NCBI GenBank assembly: GCA_051881355.1
Contig: JBJEPS010000012.1
Span: 21,974 to 85,973, forward strand
Direction of reading: 5' to 3'
From: Fimenecus sp051881355
GTDB lineage: Bacteria; Bacillota; Clostridia; Oscillospirales; Acutalibacteraceae
Length of the DNA stretch: 64,000 nucleotides
The notes under the pieces: generated by a model
Databases searched by the model: none
What the model was told of the DNA's origin: nothing
The model's input: only the letters and a program-made list of their open reading frames with translations
Part shown: positions 16,761 through 25,213 of the stretch, in pieces
How positions within the stretch are numbered: position 1 is the first letter of the stretch
Layout: each line of letters begins with the position of its first letter
Made by a program: the position numbers and the translations under genes

Positions 16761-17879
16761 TTATGCGCCAATCATCGCGTGGAGCGGGTCCATAAATTTG
16801 GAGTTGGACGGTGCCATCATATAATTTAACAGCAACACATTCTGTATCCCGTTGTCGCGGATAAATTGCGGCAGATTCATGCCTTGCACGCCCTCCTGCC
16901 GCGGGTCGAGTACATAAACCTCGCTGTAATTCTCTAACAGGAACGGCGCAAAGGCATTCCCGTAGCTTTCTTTAATCAGCAGGATTTTCTGCCCGTTGCC
17001 GACATTCGTTGTCATTTTAATTAGCGCCTTATCCCCTTGAATAAACGCCATATATTTGCTGGCAGGGTCGGTAATATTGGTGGAGATAATGCGCAAATTT
17101 TTGCCGTCGTCCATCGCGGGCGTAGAAAAGTACTGCCCGCTCGCCTCCACCGTCGGATAAAACACCTCGACGAAATCAGGATTATTTTTGAGCGCCTCGC
17201 TTTGGGTATAACGATACATACTGCCGACAAAGCCGTCTAAGCGTGCGGTTTCGTGCACATCAAGCGGCTTACACTCTAAATTCGCCGCTTCGCAAAACGC
17301 CGTATACGCCTGATATGCGCCGCGCGCCGTCCAATGGTGGTCGGTCCGAAAATAAATGTATTCGTCGGTATGGCGCGACAGCTTGTCGTACGCGTCCACC
17401 TTTACAATGTTGTCACCCATTGCGCCGTAGGCGATTTCAATGCCGCGCTTTTGACTGTGCGAGCCGGTGCGGTATTCCTCCGGTCCGTAAAATTCTATAC
17501 GCGTCGGCGCAAGCAGAGCATACACCTTGACCTCAGGAACAGCGGCGGCAAGCGCATTCACGGTTGCACCGTAATCCAATAGCTTCTGTTTGTTGACGGA
17601 ATACATTTCCATCGCCGCGTCTTTTGTCAAAACAATATAATTGGTCGAAACCGTATATTCCCCAACCTCGGGCGGGGCAGTGGTCGGCTCGGTCGTGGTT
17701 TCGGCAGGTACAGTCTGCGTTTCGCTGCCCGTTTCGGACGGTGCTTCTGTCGGTGCTTGTGTCTGCGGCTCGGCTGTTTTCCCGTATGCAGGCGCAAACA
17801 CCACCGCAAGCACTAACACTGCAGCGGCGGCAATCAGTTCTATAGTGCCGAGCACTTTTTTGGATTTGTTCATTTCCAT
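16761..17879 (-). CDS. Secreted DHHW-family protein (AlgJ/AlgX-like)
   Basis: 372 residues: a single N-terminal hydrophobic segment (signal anchor or uncleaved signal), then a Thr/Pro/Glu-rich linker of about 50 residues. A globular domain follows that contains RTDHHWTARGAYQAY (the DHHW motif that names the family) and LLIKESYGNAFAPFL (the Ser-bearing block). These match the catalytic blocks of SGNH-like alginate O-acetyltransferases AlgJ/AlgX, so surface polysaccharide acylation is a plausible role, but not shown. No MBOAT partner gene is present in the window. It starts 7 bases after the upstream phosphoesterase gene. Confidence 0.8.
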   Translation of the reverse strand: MEMNKSKKVLGTIELIAAAAVLVLAVVFAPAYGKTAEPQTQAPTEAPSETGSETQTVPAETTTEPTTAPPEVGEYTVSTNYIVLTKDAAMEMYSVNKQKLLDYGATVNALAAAVPEVKVYALLAPTRIEFYGPEEYRTGSHSQKRGIEIAYGAMGDNIVKVDAYDKLSRHTDEYIYFRTDHHWTARGAYQAYTAFCEAANLECKPLDVHETARLDGFVGSMYRYTQSEALKNNPDFVEVFYPTVEASGQYFSTPAMDDGKNLRIISTNITDPASKYMAFIQGDKALIKMTTNVGNGQKILLIKESYGNAFAPFLLENYSEVYVLDPRQEGVQGMNLPQFIRDNGIQNVLLLNYMMAPSNSKFMDPLHAMIGA

Positions 17880-17886
17880 AAATTGC

Positions 17887-18585
17887 TTATACCTTTTCCC
17901 CTGTTTCGGCGTTTAAAATATTTTTGAACACCGCAATGTGGGTATTTGAAATGTATTTGTCCATATGCATACTGCCGAAATACCATTTGTCAAAGGTGCA
18001 CGAGTCGGACAGTTCCTCAAAATAGGCGTTTAACGCCGTCACACGCAGGGAATCATAATCCTTGAGCTGTAAAAACCCTTTTATCCGTAGAGGCGGCTCG
18101 TGGGTAATGACCATATCCACATGATAATCGGCAGCTTCCAAGGCATGCGCGCCCGCGAGCAGCTCCTCCCGCGTTGGGATTTCCTCACGCGACCAGGTTT
18201 CGCCCTCCGCGCGAATATCAATGTCGGGACTTTCGCCGCCGCCCATGGTAAACACGGTTTTGCCGTCAATCGTGAATACCTGTCCGCGCAAAAGGTGGTA
18301 CAGATTACCGTAAATCTTATGCACCTTGCCGCCGTTCCACTCACTTACCTCGTAATTGTTCAAAAGTGAAAAATTCTCGTGCGTACCGTCGATAAAGCAG
18401 ATATTGTATTTACGCTTGCCCAACTGCTTAATGATTTTCTGCTCTTTTTTGCTGTCGTCCCACAAAAAGCCGAAATCTCCGCACACAAGCAAAGTATCGC
18501 CCGCCTTCAGTGCTTTTAAGCGAGACGGTGACAGACGTTCGACTTCACCGTGGGTGTCCCCCGTTACATAAATCAAATTTTTCAC
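17887..18585 (-). CDS. Cytoplasmic metallophosphoesterase
   Basis: 232 residues with calcineurin-like motifs VTGDTHGE (residues 7-14), VCGDFG, GTHEN, THEPP and GSMHMD. This fits a small soluble two-metal phosphoesterase; there is no signal peptide. The GTHEN block replaces the usual GNHD with GTHE, which still supplies the His. Substrate unknown. It is the first gene of a two-gene unit with the DHHW protein. Confidence 0.82.
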   Translation of the reverse strand: MKNLIYVTGDTHGEVERLSPSRLKALKAGDTLLVCGDFGFLWDDSKKEQKIIKQLGKRKYNICFIDGTHENFSLLNNYEVSEWNGGKVHKIYGNLYHLLRGQVFTIDGKTVFTMGGGESPDIDIRAEGETWSREEIPTREELLAGAHALEAADYHVDMVITHEPPLRIKGFLQLKDYDSLRVTALNAYFEELSDSCTFDKWYFGSMHMDKYISNTHIAVFKNILNAETGEKV

Positions 18586-18591
18586 TTCCTC

Positions 18592-18620
18592 TTGTTTCTA
18601 TCGTAAAACTTTGGTATACT
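18592..18620 (+). promoter_or_regulatory. Promoter of the D,D-carboxypeptidase gene
   Basis: TTGTTT (18592-18597) and TATACT (18615-18620), spacer 17. Confidence 0.6.
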
Positions 18621-18680
18621 CTATGTCAGTAATCATATATTTTACACGCTTTGAGAATTCTTTTCAAGGGGGATTTCGCG

Positions 18681-20030
18681 TTGAAAAGATTTATTTCCTA
18701 TATTCTGACCTTGGTTCTGTTGCTTTTGCCGCTTTGTTCGGTCAAAAGCTCTGCCGCTTATAACAATTCGCTCGAAACCTGTGCCGATATTGTTCTGCTG
18801 ATAAGCCTTGATAACGACACCGTTATTTTTGATAAAAATGCGGACAAGGTCACGGCTCCCGCGTCGCTTACGAAAATCACAACGGCGATTTTGACGATTG
18901 AAAACTGTGACGACTTAGACGCCATGGTCACGATTAAGCAATCCACTATCAACGCCATCAGCGGTACGAACAGCTCCACGGCGGGGTTAAAGGTCGGGGA
19001 GGAAATTTCCGTTCGCAATCTGCTATACTGTATGATGGTGAAAAGCGCCAACGAAGCGGCGCTCGCACTCGCGGACTATATCGGCGGCAGTGTGTCGAAC
19101 TTTGTGCAGATGATGAACGATTTTGTAATGGATATGGGCTGTGAAAACACGCATTTTGACAACCCACACGGCTTGGACTCGCCCGGGCAATACACCACCG
19201 CGCGCGACCTCGCCATGATTACCAAACATGCCCTGACGCTCCCGCTGTTCGAGGAAATTGTCAACACCGTCAATTATAAACTGCCCGCCACCAACAAAAG
19301 CGGTGAGCGCAACTTGCTTTCGACCAACTGGATGATTAACCCAAATTTTAAAACCTATTATTTAAAATACGCACAGGGAATTAAAACCGGTACAACCACA
19401 AACGCCGGGCACTGTATCATCTCAAAGGCGAGCAAAGACGGCTACAATTATTTGGCGGTGGTGATGGGTGCGCCTGCCGAAGATGTGAACGGCGACGGAA
19501 ATCCCGATAACTGCGCGTTTTTGGAGTGCAAAAAGATTTTTCAATGGGCGTTTGACAACATTCGTTTAACCAAGGTTGCCGACCCCACACAAATTGCGAC
19601 GGTGGTTGACGTTAAGCTGTCGTGGAATGTGGACCATGTGCGGCTGGTGCCCGAAACCGAGGTCACGGCGCTGGTGCCTGTGGGAAATGACGAAAACAGC
19701 GTGCTGTTGGAGGTCATTCCCGAAGAAACACCGACAGAGGTGAACGCCCCCATCAAAAAAGGAGATGTCCTCGGCAAGGCGCGTATCCTTTATGCCGAAG
19801 ACGAAATCGCCACGGTCAATTTGGTCGCGGCAGAGGACGTGCACATGAGCGTGATTCTGTTTGTTTGGGACGGGATTAAAAATATTTTCAAATCCACGCT
19901 GTTTCAAATCGTATTTGCGCTGATTCTTCTGATTTTGGCAATTTATATCTGGCTGATTATACGCCACAATCAAAAGAAAAAGCGTCGAAAAGCCCCGAAA
20001 CCCGTGAAGAATTTTCGGAATATGAAATGA
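18681..20030 (+). CDS. D-alanyl-D-alanine carboxypeptidase (PBP5/DacF type)
   Basis: A 449-residue low-molecular-weight penicillin-binding protein. Signal peptide at residues 1-26, then peptidase S11 domain with SxxK in ASLTKI (Ser62-Lys65), SxN in KSANEAAL and KTG in GIKTGTTTN. The C-terminus differs from PBP5: after a beta domain it ends in a true transmembrane helix (IVFALILLILAIYIWLIIR) and a basic tail instead of an amphipathic anchor. It trims the terminal D-Ala of peptidoglycan pentapeptides. TTG 18681 is chosen because AAGGGGG lies about 8 bases upstream; an ATG 30 bases earlier lacks a ribosome site. Confidence 0.92.
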   Translation: MKRFISYILTLVLLLLPLCSVKSSAAYNNSLETCADIVLLISLDNDTVIFDKNADKVTAPASLTKITTAILTIENCDDLDAMVTIKQSTINAISGTNSSTAGLKVGEEISVRNLLYCMMVKSANEAALALADYIGGSVSNFVQMMNDFVMDMGCENTHFDNPHGLDSPGQYTTARDLAMITKHALTLPLFEEIVNTVNYKLPATNKSGERNLLSTNWMINPNFKTYYLKYAQGIKTGTTTNAGHCIISKASKDGYNYLAVVMGAPAEDVNGDGNPDNCAFLECKKIFQWAFDNIRLTKVADPTQIATVVDVKLSWNVDHVRLVPETEVTALVPVGNDENSVLLEVIPEETPTEVNAPIKKGDVLGKARILYAEDEIATVNLVAAEDVHMSVILFVWDGIKNIFKSTLFQIVFALILLILAIYIWLIIRHNQKKKRRKAPKPVKNFRNMK

Positions 20031-20049
20031 TGAAAAATATATTGCAAAA

Positions 20050-20088
20050 CCCGGCGTGTGCCAAAGTCAGCGCACGCCGGGTTTCTTT
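20050..20088 (+). terminator. Terminator of the carboxypeptidase gene
   Basis: CCCGGCGTGTGC / GCGCACGCCGGG forms a 12-bp stem with one G-T pair, followed by TTTCTTT. Confidence 0.85.
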
Positions 20089-20120
20089 GTAGGTGTCGGG
20101 ACGCGCATTGCGCACCTGAT

Positions 20121-20338
20121 TGTCATTCTGAGGCGACCGCCGAAGAATCTCCTTTCGTACAGGCTATGCTTTGTGCTGTTTGAGATTCTTCACTTCGTTC
20201 AGAAGGACAAATTTGGATTTGTCTATCCAACCGTAGGGGCGGGTTTCCTCGCCCGCCCGTGGATTTTGATGTAATTTTGCGGAACGACACTCAGGTCGTT
20301 CCCTACGCGCACGCATACATTTCGTACGTAGGGCGAGA
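20121..20338. repeat. Dispersed mosaic repeat, copy 2
   Basis: The space before hflX contains four blocks. First is an inverted pair: TGTCATTCTGA...GAAGAATCTC (20121-20151) against GAGATTCTTC...CAGAAGGACA (20182-20209). Second is GTAGGGGCGGG...CCCGCC (20233-20257). Third is a 50-base module beginning CGTGGATTTTGATG and ending GTCGTTCCCTACG (20258-20307), 48 of 50 bases identical to 22799-22848. Last is a CGTACGTAGGG tail. No gene is visible. Confidence 0.85.
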
Positions 20339-20341
20339 CAA

Positions 20342-21589
20342 TCACAAAAGATACGCTCGCAAGCGTTCCAGCAAGGCGGCATCAACCACGATTTCCGCCT
20401 GTGTACCCTCGGGCAAAAATTCCTCGGAAAGCACCTGCCCGTTCTCGCGGATTTGCGCCAAAAGCTGTCCTTCCGAAAACGGAATAAGCACCGTGGCACG
20501 CGTGACGGTTTTTTGCAAAGCATTCTCCATCGCTGCAAGCAAGTCGGGAATCCCCTCGCCCGTAACAGCGCTGATATGCACGGTGTTGCCGACGGTGGGT
20601 AAATCATACAGTGCGGGCACGCGGTCGCACTTGTTCATTACAGTAATCAGGGGCGTGTGTGCACAGCCAAGCTCTGCAAGCAGGCGTTCCGTGACGTCCA
20701 AATGCTCAGCACACGAAGGGTCGGACGCGTCGCAGACATTGAGCAGTAAATCCGCCGCTTTTGCCTCCTCCAAGGTGGACTTGAACGCCTCGACCAAATG
20801 GTGCGGCAAACGGCGCACCAGCCCAACGGTATCCACCAGCATCACGCTTTGCCCGTTCGGAAGCGTCAGTTTGCGCGCGGTGGGGTCTAAGGTCGCAAAC
20901 AGCTTATCTTCCGCCAACACGCCCGCCTCGGTCAATGTGTTTAACAGCGTGGATTTGCCCGCATTGGTATAGCCGACAATCGCTACGGTCGTAATGCCGT
21001 CTTTTTTGCGCCGCGTACGCTGTGCATTGCGGCGTTTTTCGATTTGCCGCAGTTCCTCTTTTAATGCATAAATGCGCCGACGGATATGGCGGCGGTCACT
21101 TTCTAACTTTGTTTCGCCCGGTCCGCGCGTGCCGATACCGCCGCCCAACCGCGAAAGGGATTTACCCTGCCCCGCAAGACGCGGCAAGGCGTATTGCAGT
21201 TGCGCAAGCTCCACCTGGATTTTGCCCTCGCGACTACGGGCACGCTGCGCGAAAATATCCAAAATCAGCGTGGTGCGGTCAATCACGCGCGTATGCGTTT
21301 CGCGCTCCAAATTGCGCTGTTGCGCAGGGCTTAACTCCCCGTCGGCAATGAGCAAATCGACTTCGTTGTTTTCACAAAATTCCTTGACTTCTGTCAGTCT
21401 GCCCGACCCGATATAGGTGGCGGGATTGGGACTTTCGAGCTTTTGTGACACTACGCAGACCGTCTCTGCCCCTGCGGTTTTGCTCAATTCTTCAAGCTCT
21501 GCCAGCGAAATCTCGCAATCATATTCGCCCGTATCCACGCCCAACAACACGGCGCGTTCGGGATTTTGGTTGTTCTCGTAAAAAGCCAT
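20342..21589 (-). CDS. hflX: Ribosome-associated GTPase HflX
   Basis: 415 residues. The N-terminal HflX domain has the signature GGIGTRGPGETKLESDRR just before the G domain. G1 is GYTNAGKST, G3 is DTVGLVRRLP and G4 is NKCD. HflX splits stalled or heat-damaged 70S ribosomes and acts in the cytoplasm. A promoter TTGCTG-17-TAAACT (21622-21650) lies upstream. The 3' end borders the repeat block. Confidence 0.96.
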   Translation of the reverse strand: MAFYENNQNPERAVLLGVDTGEYDCEISLAELEELSKTAGAETVCVVSQKLESPNPATYIGSGRLTEVKEFCENNEVDLLIADGELSPAQQRNLERETHTRVIDRTTLILDIFAQRARSREGKIQVELAQLQYALPRLAGQGKSLSRLGGGIGTRGPGETKLESDRRHIRRRIYALKEELRQIEKRRNAQRTRRKKDGITTVAIVGYTNAGKSTLLNTLTEAGVLAEDKLFATLDPTARKLTLPNGQSVMLVDTVGLVRRLPHHLVEAFKSTLEEAKAADLLLNVCDASDPSCAEHLDVTERLLAELGCAHTPLITVMNKCDRVPALYDLPTVGNTVHISAVTGEGIPDLLAAMENALQKTVTRATVLIPFSEGQLLAQIRENGQVLSEEFLPEGTQAEIVVDAALLERLRAYLL

Positions 21590-21621
21590 TTTGCAACTTC
21601 TTTCCCTTTGATTTCAATTTT

Positions 21622-21650
21622 AGTTTACCACATACACAAAAAATCAGCAA
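21622..21650 (-). promoter_or_regulatory. Promoter of hflX
   Basis: TTGCTG (21645-21650) and TAAACT (21622-21627), spacer 17, minus strand. Confidence 0.5.
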
Positions 21651-21698
21651 TAGAATTTCCAAAGCACCGCATGCATATACTGTAGCGGAGGTGTTTTG

Positions 21699-22001
21699 AT
21701 GAACTGCTGTGTGACGGATTTGCGCGAAAAAGAGATCATCAATTTAAAGGACGGCTGTCGGTTAGGTTCGGTATGTGATGTCGAAATCGACACCTGCACG
21801 GGGCGCGTGCTTGCGCTGATTGTATTCGGAAAATCTAAATTTATGGGCTTCGGCGGACGGACAGATGACATACGCATTGCATGGGAGGATATCGAGGTCA
21901 TCGGCGACGATACGATTTTAGTGCGGTTTGACTGTCCCGAAGCATGTAAGCCGAGTATGAAAAAGAAAAATGCGCTGGATTCGCTGTTTCGGCAAGGGTA
22001 A
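21699..22001 (+). CDS. YlmC/YmxH-family PRC-barrel sporulation protein
   Basis: 100 residues matching the small PRC-barrel-like family: VTDLREKEIINLKDGCRLG, VCDVEIDTCTGRV and WEDIEVIGDDTILVRF. Family members occur in essentially all spore-forming Firmicutes and are linked to sporulation, with no known biochemical role. ATG 21699 has GGAGGTG six bases upstream. It is divergent from hflX and its own upstream region shows no clear sigma-A promoter, which would fit a sporulation sigma factor, but I do not claim a match. Confidence 0.88.
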   Translation: MNCCVTDLREKEIINLKDGCRLGSVCDVEIDTCTGRVLALIVFGKSKFMGFGGRTDDIRIAWEDIEVIGDDTILVRFDCPEACKPSMKKKNALDSLFRQG

Positions 22002-22032
22002 GAACAACATAAATTCTGCTTGACTGCAAAAA

Positions 22033-22060
22033 TGCGCCCCGCGAGAATTCGCGGGGCGCA
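22033..22060. terminator. Bidirectional terminator between the ylmC-type gene and hpf
   Basis: Perfect 12-bp stem TGCGCCCCGCGA / TCGCGGGGCGCA with loop GAAT, flanked by A-rich sequence on the left, serving the converging genes. Confidence 0.8.
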
Positions 22061-22079
22061 CATATTGCCTGTTTCAAAA

Positions 22080-22616
22080 TCAGCCGTCGGTTTCAGGCTC
22101 TAATACGGAATAGCCGCCGTCACTGCGCTTATATACCACATTGACCGCATCTGTTTCGGCATTGCGGAACATATAGAACGCATGCCCGAGCATGTTCATC
22201 TGCAAAATCGCCTCGTCCACGGTTTGGGGTTTTAAGGCGACGGACTTTGTGCGGATAACGTCGTATTCCTCCTCGGTCTCTTCTGCCGTATCGGGAGCAT
22301 TAAATACCTCGTCAAACGAAACCTCGCGCAGTCTGCGTTCCAGTTTGGTTTTATTTTTACGGATTTGGCGAATCAGCGAATCGACACAAGCGTCGAGTGC
22401 ATCCTCCAAATCTTGGGAGCGTTCCTGCGCACGAAATATGAACCCGCCCTTTTGGAGCGTAATTTCAACAATTTTAACATTTTTCTCTACGGTGGCGGTA
22501 ATTTTCGCCGCCGCGTCGGGTCCGAAGAATTTTTCAACCTTTTGCAGTTTTTTCTCGGCATGTGCCTTGAAAGACTCTCTGGGTGTGCATTTTCTGCCGA
22601 TGATGGTAATGTTCAT
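22080..22616 (-). CDS. hpf: Ribosome hibernation promoting factor, long form
   Basis: 178 residues: an N-terminal HPF/YfiA domain (MNITIIGRKCTPRESFKAHA..., about 1-95), a linker, and the C-terminal dimerising domain (about 120-178: LKPQTVDEAILQMNMLGHAF, VNVVYKRSDGGYSVLEP). The long form drives direct 100S ribosome dimer formation in stationary phase. Start ATG 22616 has AAAGGGGA six bases upstream. The upstream region has an extended -10 (TGTGCTATACT) but no convincing -35. Confidence 0.95.
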   Translation of the reverse strand: MNITIIGRKCTPRESFKAHAEKKLQKVEKFFGPDAAAKITATVEKNVKIVEITLQKGGFIFRAQERSQDLEDALDACVDSLIRQIRKNKTKLERRLREVSFDEVFNAPDTAEETEEEYDVIRTKSVALKPQTVDEAILQMNMLGHAFYMFRNAETDAVNVVYKRSDGGYSVLEPETDG

Positions 22617-22674
22617 TCTGACATCCCCTTTGTATATATTCAAAAGCGTTGCCGCTCTTGTTTTCTACAACCTC

Positions 22675-22680
22675 AGTATA
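22675..22680 (-). promoter_or_regulatory. Extended -10 of the hpf promoter
   Basis: TGTGC-TATACT on the minus strand, 58 bases before the hpf start; the candidate -35 (TTTATT, 17 bases away) is weak. Confidence 0.45.
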
Positions 22681-22785
22681 GCACACTTTGTTTAAAAAAT
22701 AAAGACTGTTTTTAAAATTTTTGTTAAGATTGTATAATTTTATCGCGGTTTAAAAAGATTTGGTAAAATCAAACGGCTCGCGGTG

Positions 22786-22967
22786 GGGGCAAGCCAATCG
22801 TGGATTTTGATGTAATTTCGCGGAACGACACACAGGTCGTTCCCTACGGTTTGTAGGGGCGGGTTTCCACGCCCGCCGATTGTCATTCTGAGGCGTAGCC
22901 GAAGAATCTCTTGAAAATACAACTTTTTATATTTGAGCTCCTTCGCTTTGCTCAGGATGACAACAGT
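22786..22967. repeat. Dispersed mosaic repeat, copy 3
   Basis: This fills the gap between hpf and the fumarase gene. Modules in order: the 50-base CGTGGATTTTGATG... unit (22799-22848), GTAGGGGCGGG...CCCGCC (22853-22877), TGTCATTCTGA...GAAGAATCTC (22881-22910), and an inverted partner GAGCTCCTTCGCTTTGCTCAGGATGACA (22935-22962). The same modules appear in a different order at 20121-20307. The block ends within about ten bases of the fumarase stop codon. No gene is visible. Confidence 0.85.
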
Positions 22968-22970
22968 AAG

Positions 22971-23813
22971 TCACAGCGTTATTTCTGCGTGGCGGGTAAC
23001 ATGACACCCGATATTGACCGCGGCGGGCAGACCCGCGATATGTGTGGGGGCAACCTCAATATTCACCGCCAGCGCCGTAGTCTTACCGCCGAAACCCTGC
23101 GGTCCGATGTCGAGCGCGTTAATGCGTTCTAAAAGTCGCGATTCCATTTCAGCGTAAAACGGATTTGCATTGCGCACGGATACAGGGCGGCACAGCGCTT
23201 TTTTGGCAAGATAGGCACAATATTCAAAATCGCCGCCGAACCCGACGCCCAACACCATCGGCGGACAGGGATTTCCGCCGGCGTCGCGGACGACCTGCAC
23301 CACAAAATCCTCTAAATCCACCGCTTTTGCGGACGGCGTAAACATTTTCATCTGGCTCATATTTTCACTGCCGAAGCCTTTGGGCGCGGCGGTGATATGG
23401 ATTTTATCCCCCGTAACAATGCGGGTATGTATCACGGCGGGGGTATTGTCCTCGGTATTGACGCGGTCTAACGGGTCGCGCACCACGGATTTGCGTAAAA
23501 GACCTTCCGTATATCCCTTTGCCACGCCGCGGTTGACAGCTGTCTCGAAATCACCGCCTGTCAGGTGCACCTCCTGCCCGATTTCAAAAAACAGCACCGC
23601 CATGCCGGTATCCTGGCAAATCGGAATGTCCAAAGCCTTTGCCGCCTCTAAATTGTCCAAAAGCGAGCCCATAATTTGCCGAGGGAGCGCATCACATTCC
23701 GCTTGTTCGCCGCAGGCAATACAGCCGCGCAAATCGTCGGGCAAAATTTTGTTGGCGCGCACCACAAGGGACGCCACGGCATTTTCAATTTCCTGTACTC
23801 TGATTTCTCTCAT
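22971..23813 (-). CDS. Fumarate hydratase class I alpha subunit (or L-tartrate dehydratase alpha)
   Basis: 280 residues corresponding to the N-terminal half of class I fumarase, in the two-subunit form. The Fe-S ligands are expected at CQDTGMAVLF, CPPMVLGVGFGG and GCHVTRHAEI, matching the three conserved Cys positions. The reaction is fumarate plus water to malate, or tartrate dehydration. The beta subunit, normally the next gene downstream, is not found: the next 300 bases are repeat mosaic and then hpf. ATG with AAAGGA eight bases upstream. Fumarase and tartrate dehydratase cannot be separated from this subunit alone. Confidence 0.85.
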   Translation of the reverse strand: MREIRVQEIENAVASLVVRANKILPDDLRGCIACGEQAECDALPRQIMGSLLDNLEAAKALDIPICQDTGMAVLFFEIGQEVHLTGGDFETAVNRGVAKGYTEGLLRKSVVRDPLDRVNTEDNTPAVIHTRIVTGDKIHITAAPKGFGSENMSQMKMFTPSAKAVDLEDFVVQVVRDAGGNPCPPMVLGVGFGGDFEYCAYLAKKALCRPVSVRNANPFYAEMESRLLERINALDIGPQGFGGKTTALAVNIEVAPTHIAGLPAAVNIGCHVTRHAEITL

Positions 23814-23835
23814 CGGTTTATTCCTTTACAAAAAC

Positions 23836-23859
23836 AGGCAGACGAGCACTCGTCTGCCT
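23836..23859 (-). terminator. Terminator after the yabR-like gene
   Basis: Perfect 11-bp stem AGGCAGACGAG / CTCGTCTGCCT with a two-base loop; read on the minus strand it is followed by GTTTTTG. It separates the sporulation/division operon from the fumarase gene. Confidence 0.75.
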
Positions 23860-23868
23860 GCGTATTTT

Positions 23869-24321
23869 TTACTTGCGGCGCGAATACGAACCGCGTCTGC
23901 CACCGTCGTTCGCACGCTTTAAATCCGAAATTTTTTCGTCGCTGACCTGCTTGAAGCGCGCCATCATATCTTCAAAAGACTGCGGCTCACTGCTTTTCGG
24001 CTCGGCGCCTTTCCAAACATTCGGCGCCCCGCTTCGTCTGCCGTTTTGGCGGTCACGGCGCGGACGCTCCCCCTCGTTTTGTGCAGGCGGATCCATCGTC
24101 TTTTTGATGGACAAGCTGACCTTTCCCTCGGGCGTTACGTCCAAGACTTTGACCTTAACGGTCTGCCCCTCTTTGAGAAAATCGTGAATGTCGCTGACGA
24201 AGCTCGTAGAAACCTCAGAGATATGTACCATACCGGTCACATTATCCGGTAAGGTGACAAACGCCCCGAAATTTGTCAGCCCCGTTACTTTGCCTTCGAG
24301 AATTGCCCCAACTTCGACCAT
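23869..24321 (-). CDS. yabR: S1 RNA-binding domain protein (YabR family)
   Basis: 150 residues. One S1 domain occupies about 1-75 (GAILEGKVTGLTNFGAFV, GMVHISEVS, VKVKVLDVTPEGKVSLSIK), followed by a basic, disordered Arg/Gly/Ser tail. It matches YabR, which follows divIC in Bacillus. Single-S1 proteins of this type bind RNA and often associate with the ribosome. It ends the yabP-yabQ-divIC-yabR unit. Confidence 0.88.
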   Translation of the reverse strand: MVEVGAILEGKVTGLTNFGAFVTLPDNVTGMVHISEVSTSFVSDIHDFLKEGQTVKVKVLDVTPEGKVSLSIKKTMDPPAQNEGERPRRDRQNGRRSGAPNVWKGAEPKSSEPQSFEDMMARFKQVSDEKISDLKRANDGGRRGSYSRRK

Positions 24322-24360
24322 AGAAAAGAATTGTCCTCCCGTTGAGCCGCCGACTGTAAA

Positions 24361-24681
24361 TCAGTTGCTCGGTGTAATATCGTAGTATACCTTTTCATCA
24401 GGCATAACATACCCTAATTTTTCGCGCGCGACCCGCGCAATGTACTCTTGTTCGTCGCCACCGTCCACAACCGCTTGCAGCCGCTCGTTTTCCGCCTGCT
24501 GCTGGGCAATTTGTGCCTGAATCTGCGCCGCTTCTTTTTCTTTCTCGCGGATTTCCAACTGTGCACTGATGAAGCTAATCACAAAATACCCTGCTGCAAG
24601 CAACAGAGCCAAAGTCAAAATGAAGCTATGTTTTTGGGGTTTTTTCTTTTTTGCTTTCATTTTCCTTACCGTTTCTTTCAT
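24361..24681 (-). CDS. divIC: Septum formation initiator DivIC/FtsB-type
   Basis: 106 residues: short basic cytoplasmic segment, one transmembrane helix (FILTLALLLAAGYFVISFI), a coiled coil rich in Gln/Glu/Ala, and the family end block ARVAREKLGYVMPDEKVYY. DivIC joins FtsL and DivIB in the division complex. The predicted start lies inside the end of yabQ, overlapping by 56 bases; a second ATG seven codons in would leave a shorter overlap but too close a ribosome site. Position after yabQ agrees with the Bacillus order. Confidence 0.92.
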   Translation of the reverse strand: MKETVRKMKAKKKKPQKHSFILTLALLLAAGYFVISFISAQLEIREKEKEAAQIQAQIAQQQAENERLQAVVDGGDEQEYIARVAREKLGYVMPDEKVYYDITPSN

Positions 24682-25213
24682 CGTTGCGGGAACTTCCCCC
24701 GTCGGAAGATACTTTAACAGGTTGATTATACAACATCTCTTTCACACTTTTCAAGTGAAATTTTGATTTTTTTACTGAAAATTTCGACTTTTTCTGTGCT
24801 TTTTGAACATTTTTTGCAAATTTCGCCCTGTATTTCTTCACAAAGCGTAAAAACGGTGCGGAAATTTTTCGGTATATAGCCGACAAAAAGCGTCGGATTG
24901 CCGATGCAGCATGCTCCATTCGACCGGCAAAAAAAGTACCGAACGTGTAAGCATACAGCAAAAATCCGAACAAAATACCGCAAAGCACATATCCGCGGAT
25001 TTGCCCGTTGAGCGTAGTTAATACGAACAAAAATACAAGGAGCCCCGCCGTAAGCGCAAACAGCAAATCCGAAACGCGATAGGCACGGTCGGTCTTTTGA
25101 AACAGCAACCGAAACATACGGAATAAATCGTACACTGCACCCAAAAAAAATCCAAATCCGATGGCATACAGGAAAATACGAATTTGCGCCTCTGAGGAAA
25201 ACAGATAGGTCAT
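24626..25213 (-). CDS. yabQ: Spore cortex biosynthesis protein YabQ
   Basis: 195 residues with four to five hydrophobic segments in the first ~110 residues (FLYAIGFGFFLGAVYDLFRM is the family signature), then a long basic Lys/Ser-rich cytoplasmic tail. YabQ is a sigma-E-controlled membrane protein of the outer forespore membrane needed for cortex formation in Bacillus. ATG 25213 overlaps the yabP stop as ATGA. The tail is longer and more basic than I expect for the family, and the gene runs into divIC. Confidence 0.88.
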   Translation of the reverse strand: MTYLFSSEAQIRIFLYAIGFGFFLGAVYDLFRMFRLLFQKTDRAYRVSDLLFALTAGLLVFLFVLTTLNGQIRGYVLCGILFGFLLYAYTFGTFFAGRMEHAASAIRRFLSAIYRKISAPFLRFVKKYRAKFAKNVQKAQKKSKFSVKKSKFHLKSVKEMLYNQPVKVSSDGGSSRNDERNGKENESKKEKTPKT

